This document shows, piece by piece, positions 14,867 to 22,333 of a DNA stretch of 22,333 nt. The stretch lies in NCBI GenBank assembly GCA_045636165.1, contig JAZTWZ010000135.1, positions 1-22,333 of the forward strand, given 5' to 3'. Numbering within the stretch: position 1 is the first letter of the stretch; each line of letters starts with the position of its first letter. A program made the position numbers and the translations under genes. Under the pieces are notes generated by a model. That model ran no database searches. It saw only the letters and a program-made list of their open reading frames with translations, and had not been told where the DNA came from. This DNA is from SIG480 sp045636165 (GTDB taxonomy: Bacteria > Bacillota > Clostridia > Oscillospirales > JAAYXM01).

Positions 14867-16114
14867 ATGTCTGACACAAACAAAAAAATGTGCTGCACTT
14901 TTTGCGGAGAAGAAATAACTCCTGATATGCTCACTCTTGCCGGCACAAACGGAGTTATTTGCGAAAACTGCATCGACATTTGCAAGGAATATCTTGAATC
15001 TATCCGTGAAGCAGAGAGAAAGGCTTCTGATGATGGTTCAAAGCTTACTCTGCTTAAACCTCACGAGATTCACGAAAAACTCAATGAATATATAGTCGGT
15101 CAGGAAGGCGCAAAACTCGCATTAAGTGTCGCTGTATATAATCACTATAAGAGAATTTCAAACGAGGACAAAAACGAGGTTGAGCTTCAGAAGAGCAATA
15201 TACTTATGATTGGTCCGACCGGTTCAGGTAAAACGCTTTTTGCTCAGACTCTTGCCAAAATGCTCAATGTCCCGTTTGCTATTGCTGATGCTACAACGCT
15301 CACCGAGGCAGGGTATGTCGGTGAAGATGTAGAGAATATCCTTCTGCGCCTTATTCAGGCGGCAGACTATGATATAGAAGCAGCAGAGCACGGTATTATA
15401 TTTATCGACGAGATTGATAAAATCGCGAGAAAGAGCGAGAATACATCCATAACCCGCGATGTTTCGGGTGAAGGCGTTCAGCAGGCGATACTCAAGATAC
15501 TCGAGGGTACTGTTGCGAATGTTCCGCCTCAGGGTGGAAGAAAGCATCCGCACCAGGAGTTTATCCAGATTGATACAAAGAACATTCTGTTTATCTGTGG
15601 TGGCGCATTTGACGGAATCGAGAAAGTTGTTTCAAAGCGCAAAACACAGAATGGAATAGGCTTTGGCTCTGAGGTTTCCTCTAAATCGAAAGAGGATAAG
15701 GAAGCGCTTCTTGCCGATATCCAGCCGCACGATTTGCTCAAGTTTGGTATCATCCCTGAGCTTGTAGGACGACTTCCTGTTATCGCTCCGCTTGCTCCTC
15801 TTGATAAGGATGCTATGATAAGCATTCTCACAAAGCCGAAAAATGCAATAACAAAGCAATATACACGCTTGCTTGAGCTTGACGGCGTCGAACTCAGCTT
15901 TGAGCCGAAAGCACTTGAAAAAGTTGCAGAGCTTGCGATAGAAAGGGGAATCGGCGCACGAGGACTCCGTGCCGTTTTAGAGGGCGTTATGCAGAAAGTC
16001 ATGTATGATGTACCGTCAGACCCTGATATTGTAAGTGTTACCATTACAGAAGGCTCTATCAATAAAACAAGCGAGCCTTTGATAAAAAGAAAAGAGATAA
16101 AATCAGCGCAGTAA
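14867..16114 (+). CDS. clpX: ATP-dependent Clp protease ATP-binding subunit ClpX
   Basis: ClpX is an AAA+ unfoldase that recognises tagged or damaged proteins and threads them into ClpP. The 415-residue protein has the N-terminal zinc-binding domain (Cys10, Cys13, Cys32, Cys35), Walker A GPTGSGKT (116-123), Walker B IIFIDEID, the pore-loop segment TEAGYVGEDVENI, and the sensor region with GARGLRA. The IGF-type ClpP-docking loop corresponds to NGIGFGSEV. GAGGAG lies six bases before the ATG. Its order after clpP and before lon is common in Firmicutes and many other bacteria. Confidence 0.98.
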   Translation: MSDTNKKMCCTFCGEEITPDMLTLAGTNGVICENCIDICKEYLESIREAERKASDDGSKLTLLKPHEIHEKLNEYIVGQEGAKLALSVAVYNHYKRISNEDKNEVELQKSNILMIGPTGSGKTLFAQTLAKMLNVPFAIADATTLTEAGYVGEDVENILLRLIQAADYDIEAAEHGIIFIDEIDKIARKSENTSITRDVSGEGVQQAILKILEGTVANVPPQGGRKHPHQEFIQIDTKNILFICGGAFDGIEKVVSKRKTQNGIGFGSEVSSKSKEDKEALLADIQPHDLLKFGIIPELVGRLPVIAPLAPLDKDAMISILTKPKNAITKQYTRLLELDGVELSFEPKALEKVAELAIERGIGARGLRAVLEGVMQKVMYDVPSDPDIVSVTITEGSINKTSEPLIKRKEIKSAQ

Positions 16115-16128
16115 AGGAGGAATATACT

Positions 16129-18555
16129 ATGCCTGAGAATACAACGAGAAGAAGCATAATGCCCGTTCTTCCGCTTCGTGGACTTACGGCGTTTCCTCAC
16201 ATGATGCTCAATTTTGATGTTGGGCGCGATAAATCAATGAAGTCTTTGGATAATGCTATGTCCAAGGACCAGAACATTTTCCTTGTTGCACAGAAGGAAA
16301 TACGGACAGATAACCCGAAGCCACACGAAATCTATCTTGTGGGTACGGTTGCAAAGGTAAAGCAGGTTCTCAAATTCCCCGGAAACAACACAAGAGTATT
16401 GGTAGAGGGAATTTACCGCGCAAAAATTGTTGACTTCCTTCACACCGAGCCGTTTATTGAGGCTGAGGTTGAAGAACTTCTTACTCCTGCGGTAAGGGAA
16501 AACAGCGTAAAATACGAAGCACTTGTCCGTTCAACTCAGGACCTTTTTTCTGAATATATAGAGTTTGCTCCGAAGCTTTCAAACGATGTAATGCTCAATG
16601 TAATCTCTGCAGAAACAATGGGCGATCTTGCAGACTATATCGCACAAAGCATACCGTCGAAGTTTACGAACAAACAGCTTGTTCTTGAGGAGCTTCATCC
16701 GTATAAGAGACTCACTCTTGTCCATAAGCTTCTCGTTCGCGAACTTGAAATTTTCAAGGTTGAAAACAATATCGCAGGCAAAGTTCAGGAGCAGATGGAC
16801 AAGAACCAGCGCGATTATTTCCTTCGCGAGCAGATGAAGGCTATCCACGAAGAACTCGGCGACGGAGATGAAGTTGAAGCTGAGTTTGAAGAATATGCTT
16901 CAAAAATTGAAAAGCTGAAGCTTTCTGAAGAGATTTCAGAAAAGCTTTTAAAGGAAGCATCCCGACTTCGCAAGATGCAGATCAACTCACCCGAAAGCGG
17001 AGTTATAAGAACATACCTTGATACAGTTCTTGAGCTTCCGTGGAATACAGTTACCAAGGATAAACTTAACATTTCTGCTGCGCAGAAAATTCTCGACCGT
17101 GACCATTATGGTATGGAGAAGGTTAAGGAAAGAATCCTTGAATTTCTCGCTGTTAAGCATCTTGCAAAGAAAAACAACAGCCAGATTATATGTCTTGTCG
17201 GCCCTCCGGGTGTCGGTAAAACTTCAATAGGAAAGAGCATTGCAAATGCTATGGGACGAAAGTTTGCAAGACTTTCTCTTGGTGGAGTCCGTGACGAAGC
17301 AGATATCAGAGGTCACCGCAAAACATATATAGGCGCGATGCCCGGTCGCATTATGAACGCAGTAAAAACTGCAGGTTCTAAAAATGCTCTCATTCTCCTT
17401 GACGAGATTGATAAGATGTCGAGCGATTTCAAGGGAGATCCTGCATCGGCTATGCTTGAGGTCCTTGACTCAGAGCAGAATTTTGCCTTCCGTGACCATT
17501 ATCTTGAAGTTCCGTTCGACCTTTCAGATGTACTGTTTATAACAACAGCAAACACAACTTCAACCATCCCGCTTCCGCTTCTTGACAGAATGGAAGTTAT
17601 TGAGCTTACAAGCTATACGGTTGAAGATAAATTCAATATTGCCCGAAATTACCTTATAAGAAAGCAGATGGAGAAGAACGGCCTTACACCGACTCTTATC
17701 AAAATCACCGACGATGCTGTATATAAGATAATTTCAAACTATACACGCGAAGCAGGCGTAAGAACTCTTGAGCGCGAAATCGGAACAGTTATGAGAAAAG
17801 CTGCAAAAATGATTGTTTCAGGTAATGCGGAAAAAGTCAAGGTTACAGATAAAAACATCGCAGACTTCCTCGGCGTTGAAAAATTCAAGGAAGACAGACT
17901 TTCTGACGGTAAGGAAGCAGGCGTTGTCAACGGTCTTGCCTGGACTTCTGTCGGCGGAGAGATGCTTGAGGTCGAAGTAAATGTTACCGAGGGAACCGGA
18001 AAGCTTGAAATTACGGGAAATCTCGGTACTGTAATGAACGAATCTGCAAAGGCTGCTCTGACTTATGTCAGAAGCCGTGTAAAGGAATATAACATTACAG
18101 CAGATTTCTATAAAACCCGTGACATCCACATCCATTTCCCTGAAGGTGCGATACCGAAGGACGGACCAAGTGCAGGTATTACGATTGCAACAGCTCTCGT
18201 ATCAGCACTTACAGGTGTTCCTGCCAGAAATGATATCGCTATGACCGGTGAAATATCCATCCGTGGACGGGTTTTGCCGATAGGCGGTCTTAAAGAAAAG
18301 ACCATGGCTGCATACAGACACGGAATAAAGACAGTTATTATTCCTGAAGATAACCTTAAGGACCTTGACGATATTGATAAGGTTGTCCGCGAAAAGCTTG
18401 CATTTTGCCCTGTAAGCCACGCAGACCAGGTAATCAAATGTGCAATCGACCTTTCGGGTCGTGATTGCACAAACGAAGAAAAGAAAGAGGATGCTTTTAC
18501 ACCTATCCTTGATGAAACTGCTTCTTGCGGAAAGGTTCACGGCATCAGACAGTAG
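16129..18555 (+). CDS. lon: ATP-dependent protease Lon
   Basis: Lon is a cytosolic AAA+ serine protease that removes damaged and short-lived regulatory proteins. The 808-residue protein shows the full LonA layout: the N-terminal substrate-binding domain (about 10-200), a coiled-coil linker (about 200-300), the ATPase with Walker A GPPGVGKT (358-365) and ILLDEIDKM, and the C-terminal protease domain with the catalytic dyad Ser681 (PKDGPSAG) and Lys724 (GLKEKTMAA), 43 residues apart as in E. coli. A strong Shine-Dalgarno AAAGGAGG begins inside the clpX stop region. Only one Lon is present here, without the LonB that lies between clpX and lonA in Bacillus subtilis. Confidence 0.98.
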   Translation: MPENTTRRSIMPVLPLRGLTAFPHMMLNFDVGRDKSMKSLDNAMSKDQNIFLVAQKEIRTDNPKPHEIYLVGTVAKVKQVLKFPGNNTRVLVEGIYRAKIVDFLHTEPFIEAEVEELLTPAVRENSVKYEALVRSTQDLFSEYIEFAPKLSNDVMLNVISAETMGDLADYIAQSIPSKFTNKQLVLEELHPYKRLTLVHKLLVRELEIFKVENNIAGKVQEQMDKNQRDYFLREQMKAIHEELGDGDEVEAEFEEYASKIEKLKLSEEISEKLLKEASRLRKMQINSPESGVIRTYLDTVLELPWNTVTKDKLNISAAQKILDRDHYGMEKVKERILEFLAVKHLAKKNNSQIICLVGPPGVGKTSIGKSIANAMGRKFARLSLGGVRDEADIRGHRKTYIGAMPGRIMNAVKTAGSKNALILLDEIDKMSSDFKGDPASAMLEVLDSEQNFAFRDHYLEVPFDLSDVLFITTANTTSTIPLPLLDRMEVIELTSYTVEDKFNIARNYLIRKQMEKNGLTPTLIKITDDAVYKIISNYTREAGVRTLEREIGTVMRKAAKMIVSGNAEKVKVTDKNIADFLGVEKFKEDRLSDGKEAGVVNGLAWTSVGGEMLEVEVNVTEGTGKLEITGNLGTVMNESAKAALTYVRSRVKEYNITADFYKTRDIHIHFPEGAIPKDGPSAGITIATALVSALTGVPARNDIAMTGEISIRGRVLPIGGLKEKTMAAYRHGIKTVIIPEDNLKDLDDIDKVVREKLAFCPVSHADQVIKCAIDLSGRDCTNEEKKEDAFTPILDETASCGKVHGIRQ

Positions 18556-18564
18556 GGAAAAGCT

Positions 18565-19167
18565 ATGAATGATAAACCGTTTCTCAATTTGCATATAGCC
18601 GAATTCGTAAAATCTGCAGCTACTCCTTCAGGTTTTATTGAAACAGATTTACCGCAGATTATTTTTGCAGGCAAATCGAATGTCGGCAAATCTTCGGTTA
18701 TAAACAAAATTCTTAACCGAAAGAATTTTGCGCGCGTCGGTGCATCTCCCGGAAAAACAATACACATAAATTACTTTCTTATTGACAATAAGGCGTATTT
18801 TGTTGATTTGCCGGGGTACGGCTATGCCAAGGTTTCCATGAGCGAAAAAAACAGATGGGCAAAGCTCATTGAAACTTATCTAAACCGCGACGATGATGCA
18901 TTTACTCTCGGAATTTTCATCGTTGATATCAGGCATAAACCCACAGCAGATGATATTGTAATGGCAGAATGGTTTATTCAGTCAGGTATGCCTTTTTATG
19001 TTATTGCAAACAAAGAAGACAAGCTAAAGAAAAGCCAGATAGAGCCGTCTATTAATCTTATTTCCGAAACTTTGAATGTTCCGAAAGAGATTATAATTCC
19101 GTTTTCAGCAGAAAAGGGAAGCGGCAGAGACGAGATTGTCAGAATAATTCAGAATTCATTTGAATAG
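18565..19167 (+). CDS. engB: Ribosome biogenesis GTP-binding protein EngB (YsxC/YihA)
   Basis: EngB is a small GTPase needed for assembly of the large ribosomal subunit. The 200-residue protein has G1 GKSNVGKSS (36-44), the G2 region with the conserved threonine in SPGKTIHINY, G3 DLPGYGYAK (81-89) and G4 NKED followed by the usual KLKKS. The length fits the family. It follows lon after nine bases, as in many Firmicutes. The ribosome binding site (GGGAAAAG) is weak, which may mean coupling to lon translation. Confidence 0.97.
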   Translation: MNDKPFLNLHIAEFVKSAATPSGFIETDLPQIIFAGKSNVGKSSVINKILNRKNFARVGASPGKTIHINYFLIDNKAYFVDLPGYGYAKVSMSEKNRWAKLIETYLNRDDDAFTLGIFIVDIRHKPTADDIVMAEWFIQSGMPFYVIANKEDKLKKSQIEPSINLISETLNVPKEIIIPFSAEKGSGRDEIVRIIQNSFE

Positions 19168-19186
19168 AAAAGGAGGTTTTTGTATT

Positions 19187-20488
19187 TTGTTTATTTCAGA
19201 TTCATTATCAGTCAATGAAGCAGGACATCTGACGGTTGGTGGCGCAGATGTTGTTTCGCTTGCAGAAAAATACGGAACTCCTCTTTATATTATGGATGAA
19301 GATAAAATTCGCCACACCTGCAAAGAATACTATAGGGCTATGTCAGAAGCCTTTGGTAAAAACTTTACCGTAAACTATGCAAGTAAGGCTTTTTCAACAA
19401 AGGCAATTTATAAGATAATTAATGAAGAGAACTTAAGCGCAGATGTTGTATCGGGTGGCGAGTTATATACCGCATTAAGCGCAGGCTTTCCATCAAAAAA
19501 GATTTCTTTTCACGGAAACAATAAAACACGAGACGAAATCATTTTCGCGCTTAAAAGTGATATAAAGCAGTTTATCGTTGATAATATGGAAGAACTCACC
19601 ATAATCAACGATGAAGCGAAAAAGATGTCAAAAATCGCCGATATTTCCTTCAGAATCAAACCCGGCGTTGATGCACATACACATGACTTTGTCAAAACAG
19701 GGCAGATTGATTCAAAGTTCGGAGTTGCGCTTGAAAATGGCGAAGCGATTGAGATAATAAAGATGGCCCTTAGTATGGAAAATGTCCGTCTTATCGGTCT
19801 CCATTGCCATATCGGCTCACAGATCTTTGATTCAGAGCCGTTTTCCCACGCAGCAGAGGTTATGCTTTCTTTTATCGCTAAGATAAAAGAAGAGCTTGGC
19901 TTTGAAATTCGCGAACTTGACCTTGGCGGCGGTTTCGGTGTCAGATATACAGAAAGCGACGACCCGAAGTCCATTTCAGAAGCTGTAAAAACATTTGCTG
20001 ATACTGTAAAAACTGAATGTAAACGCCTCGGTATTTCGCAGCCTGCAATTTCGATTGAACCGGGAAGGTCTGTCGTTGCAGATGCCGGAATAACAGTTTA
20101 TACCGTAGGCTCAGTAAAAAAAATTGAGGGAATAAGAACCTATGTAGCAGTCGATGGGGGAATGACAGATAACCCGAGATATGCGCTTTACGGCTCTGAA
20201 TATACTATGCTTTTGCCTGAAAGACCGCTTTCTGAAAAAACTGAAACCTATACGGTTGCTGGAAGAAACTGCGAAAGCGGAGATTTGCTCGGGGAGAATA
20301 TTTCTCTGCCGAGGGTTAAGGCAGGAGAATTCCTCGCAGTTCTTACAACAGGTGCATATAACTACTCAATGGCTTCTAATTACAACAGAGTTCCGCGTCC
20401 GCCGGTCGTTATGATAAAGGACGGTAAGGACCGCGTTGTCGTAAAACGCGAAAGCTATGAGGATCTTGTTGCGAATGATTTAGTTTAA
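19187..20488 (+). CDS. lysA: Diaminopimelate decarboxylase (probable TTG start)
   Basis: LysA removes CO2 from meso-diaminopimelate to give lysine, using pyridoxal phosphate. It has the PLP lysine in NYASKAF (Lys67 from this start), HCHIGSQI, the glycine-rich loop LGGGFGVRY, EPGRSVV, the partner-subunit motif NCESGD and the C-terminal GAYNYSMASNYN. I placed the start at the TTG at 19187, giving 433 residues, because a strong Shine-Dalgarno AGGAGG (19171-19176) lies ten bases ahead. The in-frame ATG at 19160 lies upstream of that ribosome binding site, overlaps engB by eight bases, and would translate the Shine-Dalgarno itself. No other diaminopimelate pathway genes are nearby. Confidence 0.93.
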   Translation: MFISDSLSVNEAGHLTVGGADVVSLAEKYGTPLYIMDEDKIRHTCKEYYRAMSEAFGKNFTVNYASKAFSTKAIYKIINEENLSADVVSGGELYTALSAGFPSKKISFHGNNKTRDEIIFALKSDIKQFIVDNMEELTIINDEAKKMSKIADISFRIKPGVDAHTHDFVKTGQIDSKFGVALENGEAIEIIKMALSMENVRLIGLHCHIGSQIFDSEPFSHAAEVMLSFIAKIKEELGFEIRELDLGGGFGVRYTESDDPKSISEAVKTFADTVKTECKRLGISQPAISIEPGRSVVADAGITVYTVGSVKKIEGIRTYVAVDGGMTDNPRYALYGSEYTMLLPERPLSEKTETYTVAGRNCESGDLLGENISLPRVKAGEFLAVLTTGAYNYSMASNYNRVPRPPVVMIKDGKDRVVVKRESYEDLVANDLV

Positions 20489-20514
20489 AACAAACGGGAT
20501 ACGGAGAAATTCAG

Positions 20515-21450
20515 ATGAATTTTATGACAGTTGTAGGGCAGGTAGGTATGCTTGCGTTCATTATGTTATTTGGCTTTCTGGTTGTCAAAACCGGATATGT
20601 CGAAGCAAAACATAAAGATTCCATTTCAAAGCTTATCGTTAAATTAATCTTGCCCTGTTTGATAATCTCTTCAATATCGAAGGAAACCTTTGAGGTTTCG
20701 CGAATCGGAGAATTGCTGACAGTTGGGCTGATGTCAATTTTCTGTATTCTCATTTTGTTTTTGCTTGGTATTATCAGCGCAAAGCTTTTGAAAATTCCGG
20801 ATGCTACGGTAGCGGCGCACAAAATGATGTTCTGCCTCGGCAATGTTATTTTTATGGGATATCCAATAATCGTCGCAATGTACGGGGAAACAGGCTTTTT
20901 TTATGCTATCATCTATTGGCTCTTGAACGATTTGTTTATGTGGACCGTTGGCGTTTTTCTTTTGAGCCGTAAAAACGGAGGACCAAAAGAAAAGTTCAGC
21001 AAAAAGCTTTTAAACCCGAACACGATTTCTTTTGCCGTTGCAATCCTGATGTTCATTTTCGGCATCAAGCTTCCGCCGGTTTTAAATGAAGCGGCAAGCT
21101 CTGTCGGTAGTCTTACAACAGCTCTTTCAATGATTTTTATCGGTATGACGCTTGCTACCGTTGATCTTAAGAAGACGATTAAAAAATGGTGGATTTTCAT
21201 AATCGTTCCGATAAAGCTTGTTCTTATGCCCATACTCTTTATATATCTTTTCAAAGCACTCGGTATTAAGGATATACTTTTGGGCGTCGTTGTTCTTGAA
21301 GCTGCAATGCCGGCACAGACAGTACTTACGATTCTTGCACACGAAAACGGCGCAGATTATGAATACACCGCAGTAGGTCTTTTTATAACTACAATAGTAA
21401 GCCTGTTCACACTGCCGTTTATCTGCTGGTTATTGCAAACTATTATTTAA
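20515..21450 (+). CDS. AEC family (auxin efflux carrier-type) transporter
   Basis: A 311-residue, very hydrophobic membrane protein of the AEC transporter family, which in bacteria includes malate/malonate permeases and other small-molecule carriers. About ten membrane segments can be drawn, in two blocks split by a charged loop around residues 155-170 (RKNGGPKEKFSKK). The family-typical features are ILPCLIISSI in the second segment, LGNVIFMGYP in the fourth and EAAMPAQTVLTILAHE near the end. GGAG lies eight bases before the ATG. It follows lysA after 26 bases, probably in one transcript. A role in amino acid export would be a guess from that position; the substrate is unknown. Confidence 0.88.
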   Translation: MNFMTVVGQVGMLAFIMLFGFLVVKTGYVEAKHKDSISKLIVKLILPCLIISSISKETFEVSRIGELLTVGLMSIFCILILFLLGIISAKLLKIPDATVAAHKMMFCLGNVIFMGYPIIVAMYGETGFFYAIIYWLLNDLFMWTVGVFLLSRKNGGPKEKFSKKLLNPNTISFAVAILMFIFGIKLPPVLNEAASSVGSLTTALSMIFIGMTLATVDLKKTIKKWWIFIIVPIKLVLMPILFIYLFKALGIKDILLGVVVLEAAMPAQTVLTILAHENGADYEYTAVGLFITTIVSLFTLPFICWLLQTII

Positions 21451-21463
21451 TAGAAAATTTTTC

Positions 21464-21492
21464 TTGACACTACATAAAAATCGTGGTATACT
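21464..21492 (+). promoter_or_regulatory. Consensus promoter of the infC-rpmI operon
   Basis: A perfect TTGACA (21464-21469), a 17-base spacer and TATACT (21487-21492), with TGG just ahead of the -10 box. It is the best promoter in the window, as expected for a ribosomal operon. Transcription should begin near 21499. Confidence 0.93.
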
Positions 21493-21498
21493 ACCAAT

Positions 21499-21633
21499 GT
21501 TATAAGAAAGTAGGGCTTTCCCGTCCTCACCTTTAGCAAGTACGCGAGAAGGTTAATATCGTCTAAACTTCGGCATTTGCCGTTTTATGGACTTTTTGAG
21601 CACGGGTAAGTTTTGCCCGTGCTTTTTAGTTTT
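21499..21633 (+). promoter_or_regulatory. infC leader RNA with terminator/antiterminator alternatives (L20-leader-like)
   Basis: About 135 bases of untranslated leader lie between the promoter and the infC Shine-Dalgarno. Three local hairpins can be drawn: GAAAG/CTTTC (21506-21510/21516-21520), ACCTT/AAGGT (21529-21533/21549-21553) and CGGC/GCCG (21571-21574/21579-21582). The terminator at 21599-21627 comes last. CTTTCCCGT (21516-21524) can instead pair with ACGGGTAAG (21602-21610), eight of nine positions, which would break up the terminator. In Bacillus subtilis the infC-rpmI-rplT operon is controlled by L20-dependent attenuation in such a leader. Assignment to that family is by position and logic, not by a model search. 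Confidence 0.65.
21599..21627 (+). terminator. Attenuator-type terminator ahead of infC
   Basis: AGCACGGG (21599-21606) pairs perfectly with CCCGTGCT (21616-21623) around a nine-base loop, followed by a run of five Ts (21623-21627). It lies between promoter and gene, seven bases ahead of the Shine-Dalgarno, so it must act as a conditional terminator and not as the end of an operon. Confidence 0.85.
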
Positions 21634-21647
21634 GGAGGTGCTTTAAT

Positions 21648-22175
21648 ATCAGCAAGGTAGAACATCAGATCAATGAGGAAATTCGCGACAAGGAAGTCCG
21701 TCTTATTGATGCAGAAGGAAATCAGGTAGGTGTTGTTTCGTCGGACGAAGCTTTGAGAATGGCTGAGGAAAGCGGTTTTGACCTCGTCAAGATTGCTCCG
21801 CAGGCAGTTCCGCCCGTCTGCAGAATTATGGACTACGGTAAGTTCAAATTCGAACAGGATAAGAGGGAAAAGGAAGCACGAAAGAATCAGCGCGTAATCG
21901 AAGTTAAAGAAGTTCGCATGACACCAAGTATCGATGTGCACGACTTTGAAGTTAAAATGAATAATGCTATTCGTTTTCTCAAGTCGGGGTGCAAAGTTAA
22001 AGTTGCGGTTCGATTCAAGGGCCGTGAGCTTGCTCACACAAACCTTGGTACCGACCTTCTCAATCGTTTTGCTGAGGGTTGTTCTGAATTTTGCAATGTT
22101 GACAAGGCTCCAAAGCTCGAGGGACGCCAGATGGTAATGTTCATTACCTCAAAAGTTCCCCCGAAATCAAATTAG
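21648..22175 (+). CDS. infC: Translation initiation factor IF-3 (AUC start codon)
   Basis: IF-3 binds the 30S subunit, keeps it apart from 50S and checks the start codon. The frame from 21648 encodes 175 residues, the normal length: the N-terminal domain with HQINEEIRDKEVRLID and PQAVPPVCRIMDYGKFKFE, a lysine-rich linker helix, and the C-terminal domain with VKEVRMTPSIDVHDFEVK and FKGRELAHT. No ATG, GTG or TTG sits at the correct place. The Shine-Dalgarno GGAGGT (21634-21639) points, with an eight-base gap, to the codon ATC at 21648. The in-frame TTG at 21753 or ATG at 21759 would delete the conserved N-terminal strands. A rare start codon is a known feature of infC (AUU in E. coli). rpmI follows after 28 bases. 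Confidence 0.93.
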   Translation: MSKVEHQINEEIRDKEVRLIDAEGNQVGVVSSDEALRMAEESGFDLVKIAPQAVPPVCRIMDYGKFKFEQDKREKEARKNQRVIEVKEVRMTPSIDVHDFEVKMNNAIRFLKSGCKVKVAVRFKGRELAHTNLGTDLLNRFAEGCSEFCNVDKAPKLEGRQMVMFITSKVPPKSN

Positions 22176-22203
22176 TAATCAATATACGAGAGGAGAAATT
22201 AAA

Positions 22204-22333
22204 ATGCCTAAGATTAAAACACATAGCGGTGCATCAAAGCGTTTCAAGGTCACAAAGAACGGCAAGGTTAAAATCAATCGCGCAAACCGTCGCCATATCT
22301 TGAACAAGAAGAGCACAAAGCTCAAGAGAGGTC
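22204..22333 (+). CDS. rpmI: 50S ribosomal protein L35 (3' truncated by window edge)
   Basis: The first 43 residues of L35 are visible: MPKIKTHSGASKRFKVTKNG, then a basic stretch with RANRRHILNKKSTKLKRG. L35 is a small, very basic 50S protein of about 65 residues, so roughly 20 residues are missing at the right edge. AGGAG (22191-22195) precedes the ATG. In the usual infC-rpmI-rplT operon, rplT (L20), the regulator of the leader, should follow just outside the window. Confidence 0.96.
   Translation, partial: MPKIKTHSGASKRFKVTKNGKVKINRANRRHILNKKSTKLKRG

Noticed and set aside
15529..16200. 223-codon open frame on the minus strand across clpX and the start of lon
   Set aside because: Serine- and proline-rich translation typical of the reverse strand of a highly expressed gene; it spans two certain genes.
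21452..21464. AGAAA/TTTCT inverted repeat after the AEC transporter gene
   Set aside because: Only five A-T-rich pairs with a three-base loop, and it runs into the infC -35 box; too weak to call a terminator.
21753..21761. TTG/ATG at 21753-21761 as the infC start
   Set aside because: It would remove 35 conserved N-terminal residues of IF-3, and no Shine-Dalgarno precedes it, whereas GGAGGT precedes the AUC at 21648.
1..22333. Mobile element, prophage, CRISPR array or defence island
   Set aside because: No transposase, integrase, phage or Cas protein, no spaced direct repeats and no attachment-site duplication at the tRNA; gene content and order are those of a stable core chromosome region.

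Overview
The window is a stretch of bacterial chromosome of ordinary housekeeping character. The proteins, the strong GGAGG-type ribosome binding sites, the purine-rich spacers and the moderately AT-rich composition point to a low-GC Gram-positive bacterium of the class Clostridia. An Oscillospiraceae/Ruminococcaceae-like lineage is my best guess, from the look of the proteins and from gene neighbourhoods such as rplS-lepB-rbgA-rnhB-yraN and tig-clpP-clpX-lon-engB. This placement is an inference and not a database result. I see no prophage, insertion sequence, CRISPR array, toxin-antitoxin pair or obvious defence locus.

Layout. (1) 1-3694: the 3' part of purB, then secD-secF behind a near-consensus promoter and ended by a 14-bp terminator. 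(2) 3708-5034: a sugar-isomerase-like TIM-barrel gene right behind that terminator, then nrdR with its own promoter. (3) 5036-6093, minus strand: a two-gene operon of unknown function, DUF421 membrane protein followed by DUF4363 protein, ending one base from the nrdR stop. (4) 6127-6281: a monocistronic tRNA-Pro(GGG) with consensus promoter and terminator. (5) 6311-7325, minus strand: an RluA-family pseudouridine synthase with its own promoter, divergent from rplS. (6) 7352-12555: rplS (L19) with a structured leader, then lepB, rbgA, rnhB, yraN, thrC and a metallophosphoesterase, tightly spaced or overlapping. (7) 12642-20488: tig, clpP, clpX, lon, engB and lysA, a protein-quality-control block plus the last step of lysine synthesis; an AEC-family permease follows at 20515-21450. 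(8) 21464-22333: a consensus promoter, a leader with a terminator and a candidate antiterminator, then infC (starting at AUC) and the beginning of rpmI.

How the genes fit together. The theme is growth: nucleotide supply (purB, nrdR), protein export (secDF, lepB), ribosome assembly and ribosomal proteins (rbgA, engB, rluA-type enzyme, rplS, infC, rpmI) and protein folding and turnover (tig, clpPX, lon). The most interesting signals are regulatory: the infC leader with its AUC start, the rplS leader that can hide its ribosome binding site, the hairpins at the nrdR/DUF4363 junction, and a histone-H1-like lysine-rich tail on trigger factor. I did not find convincing evidence for an entirely new biological system. 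The DUF421/DUF4363 pair is the only locus here whose function is really unknown.
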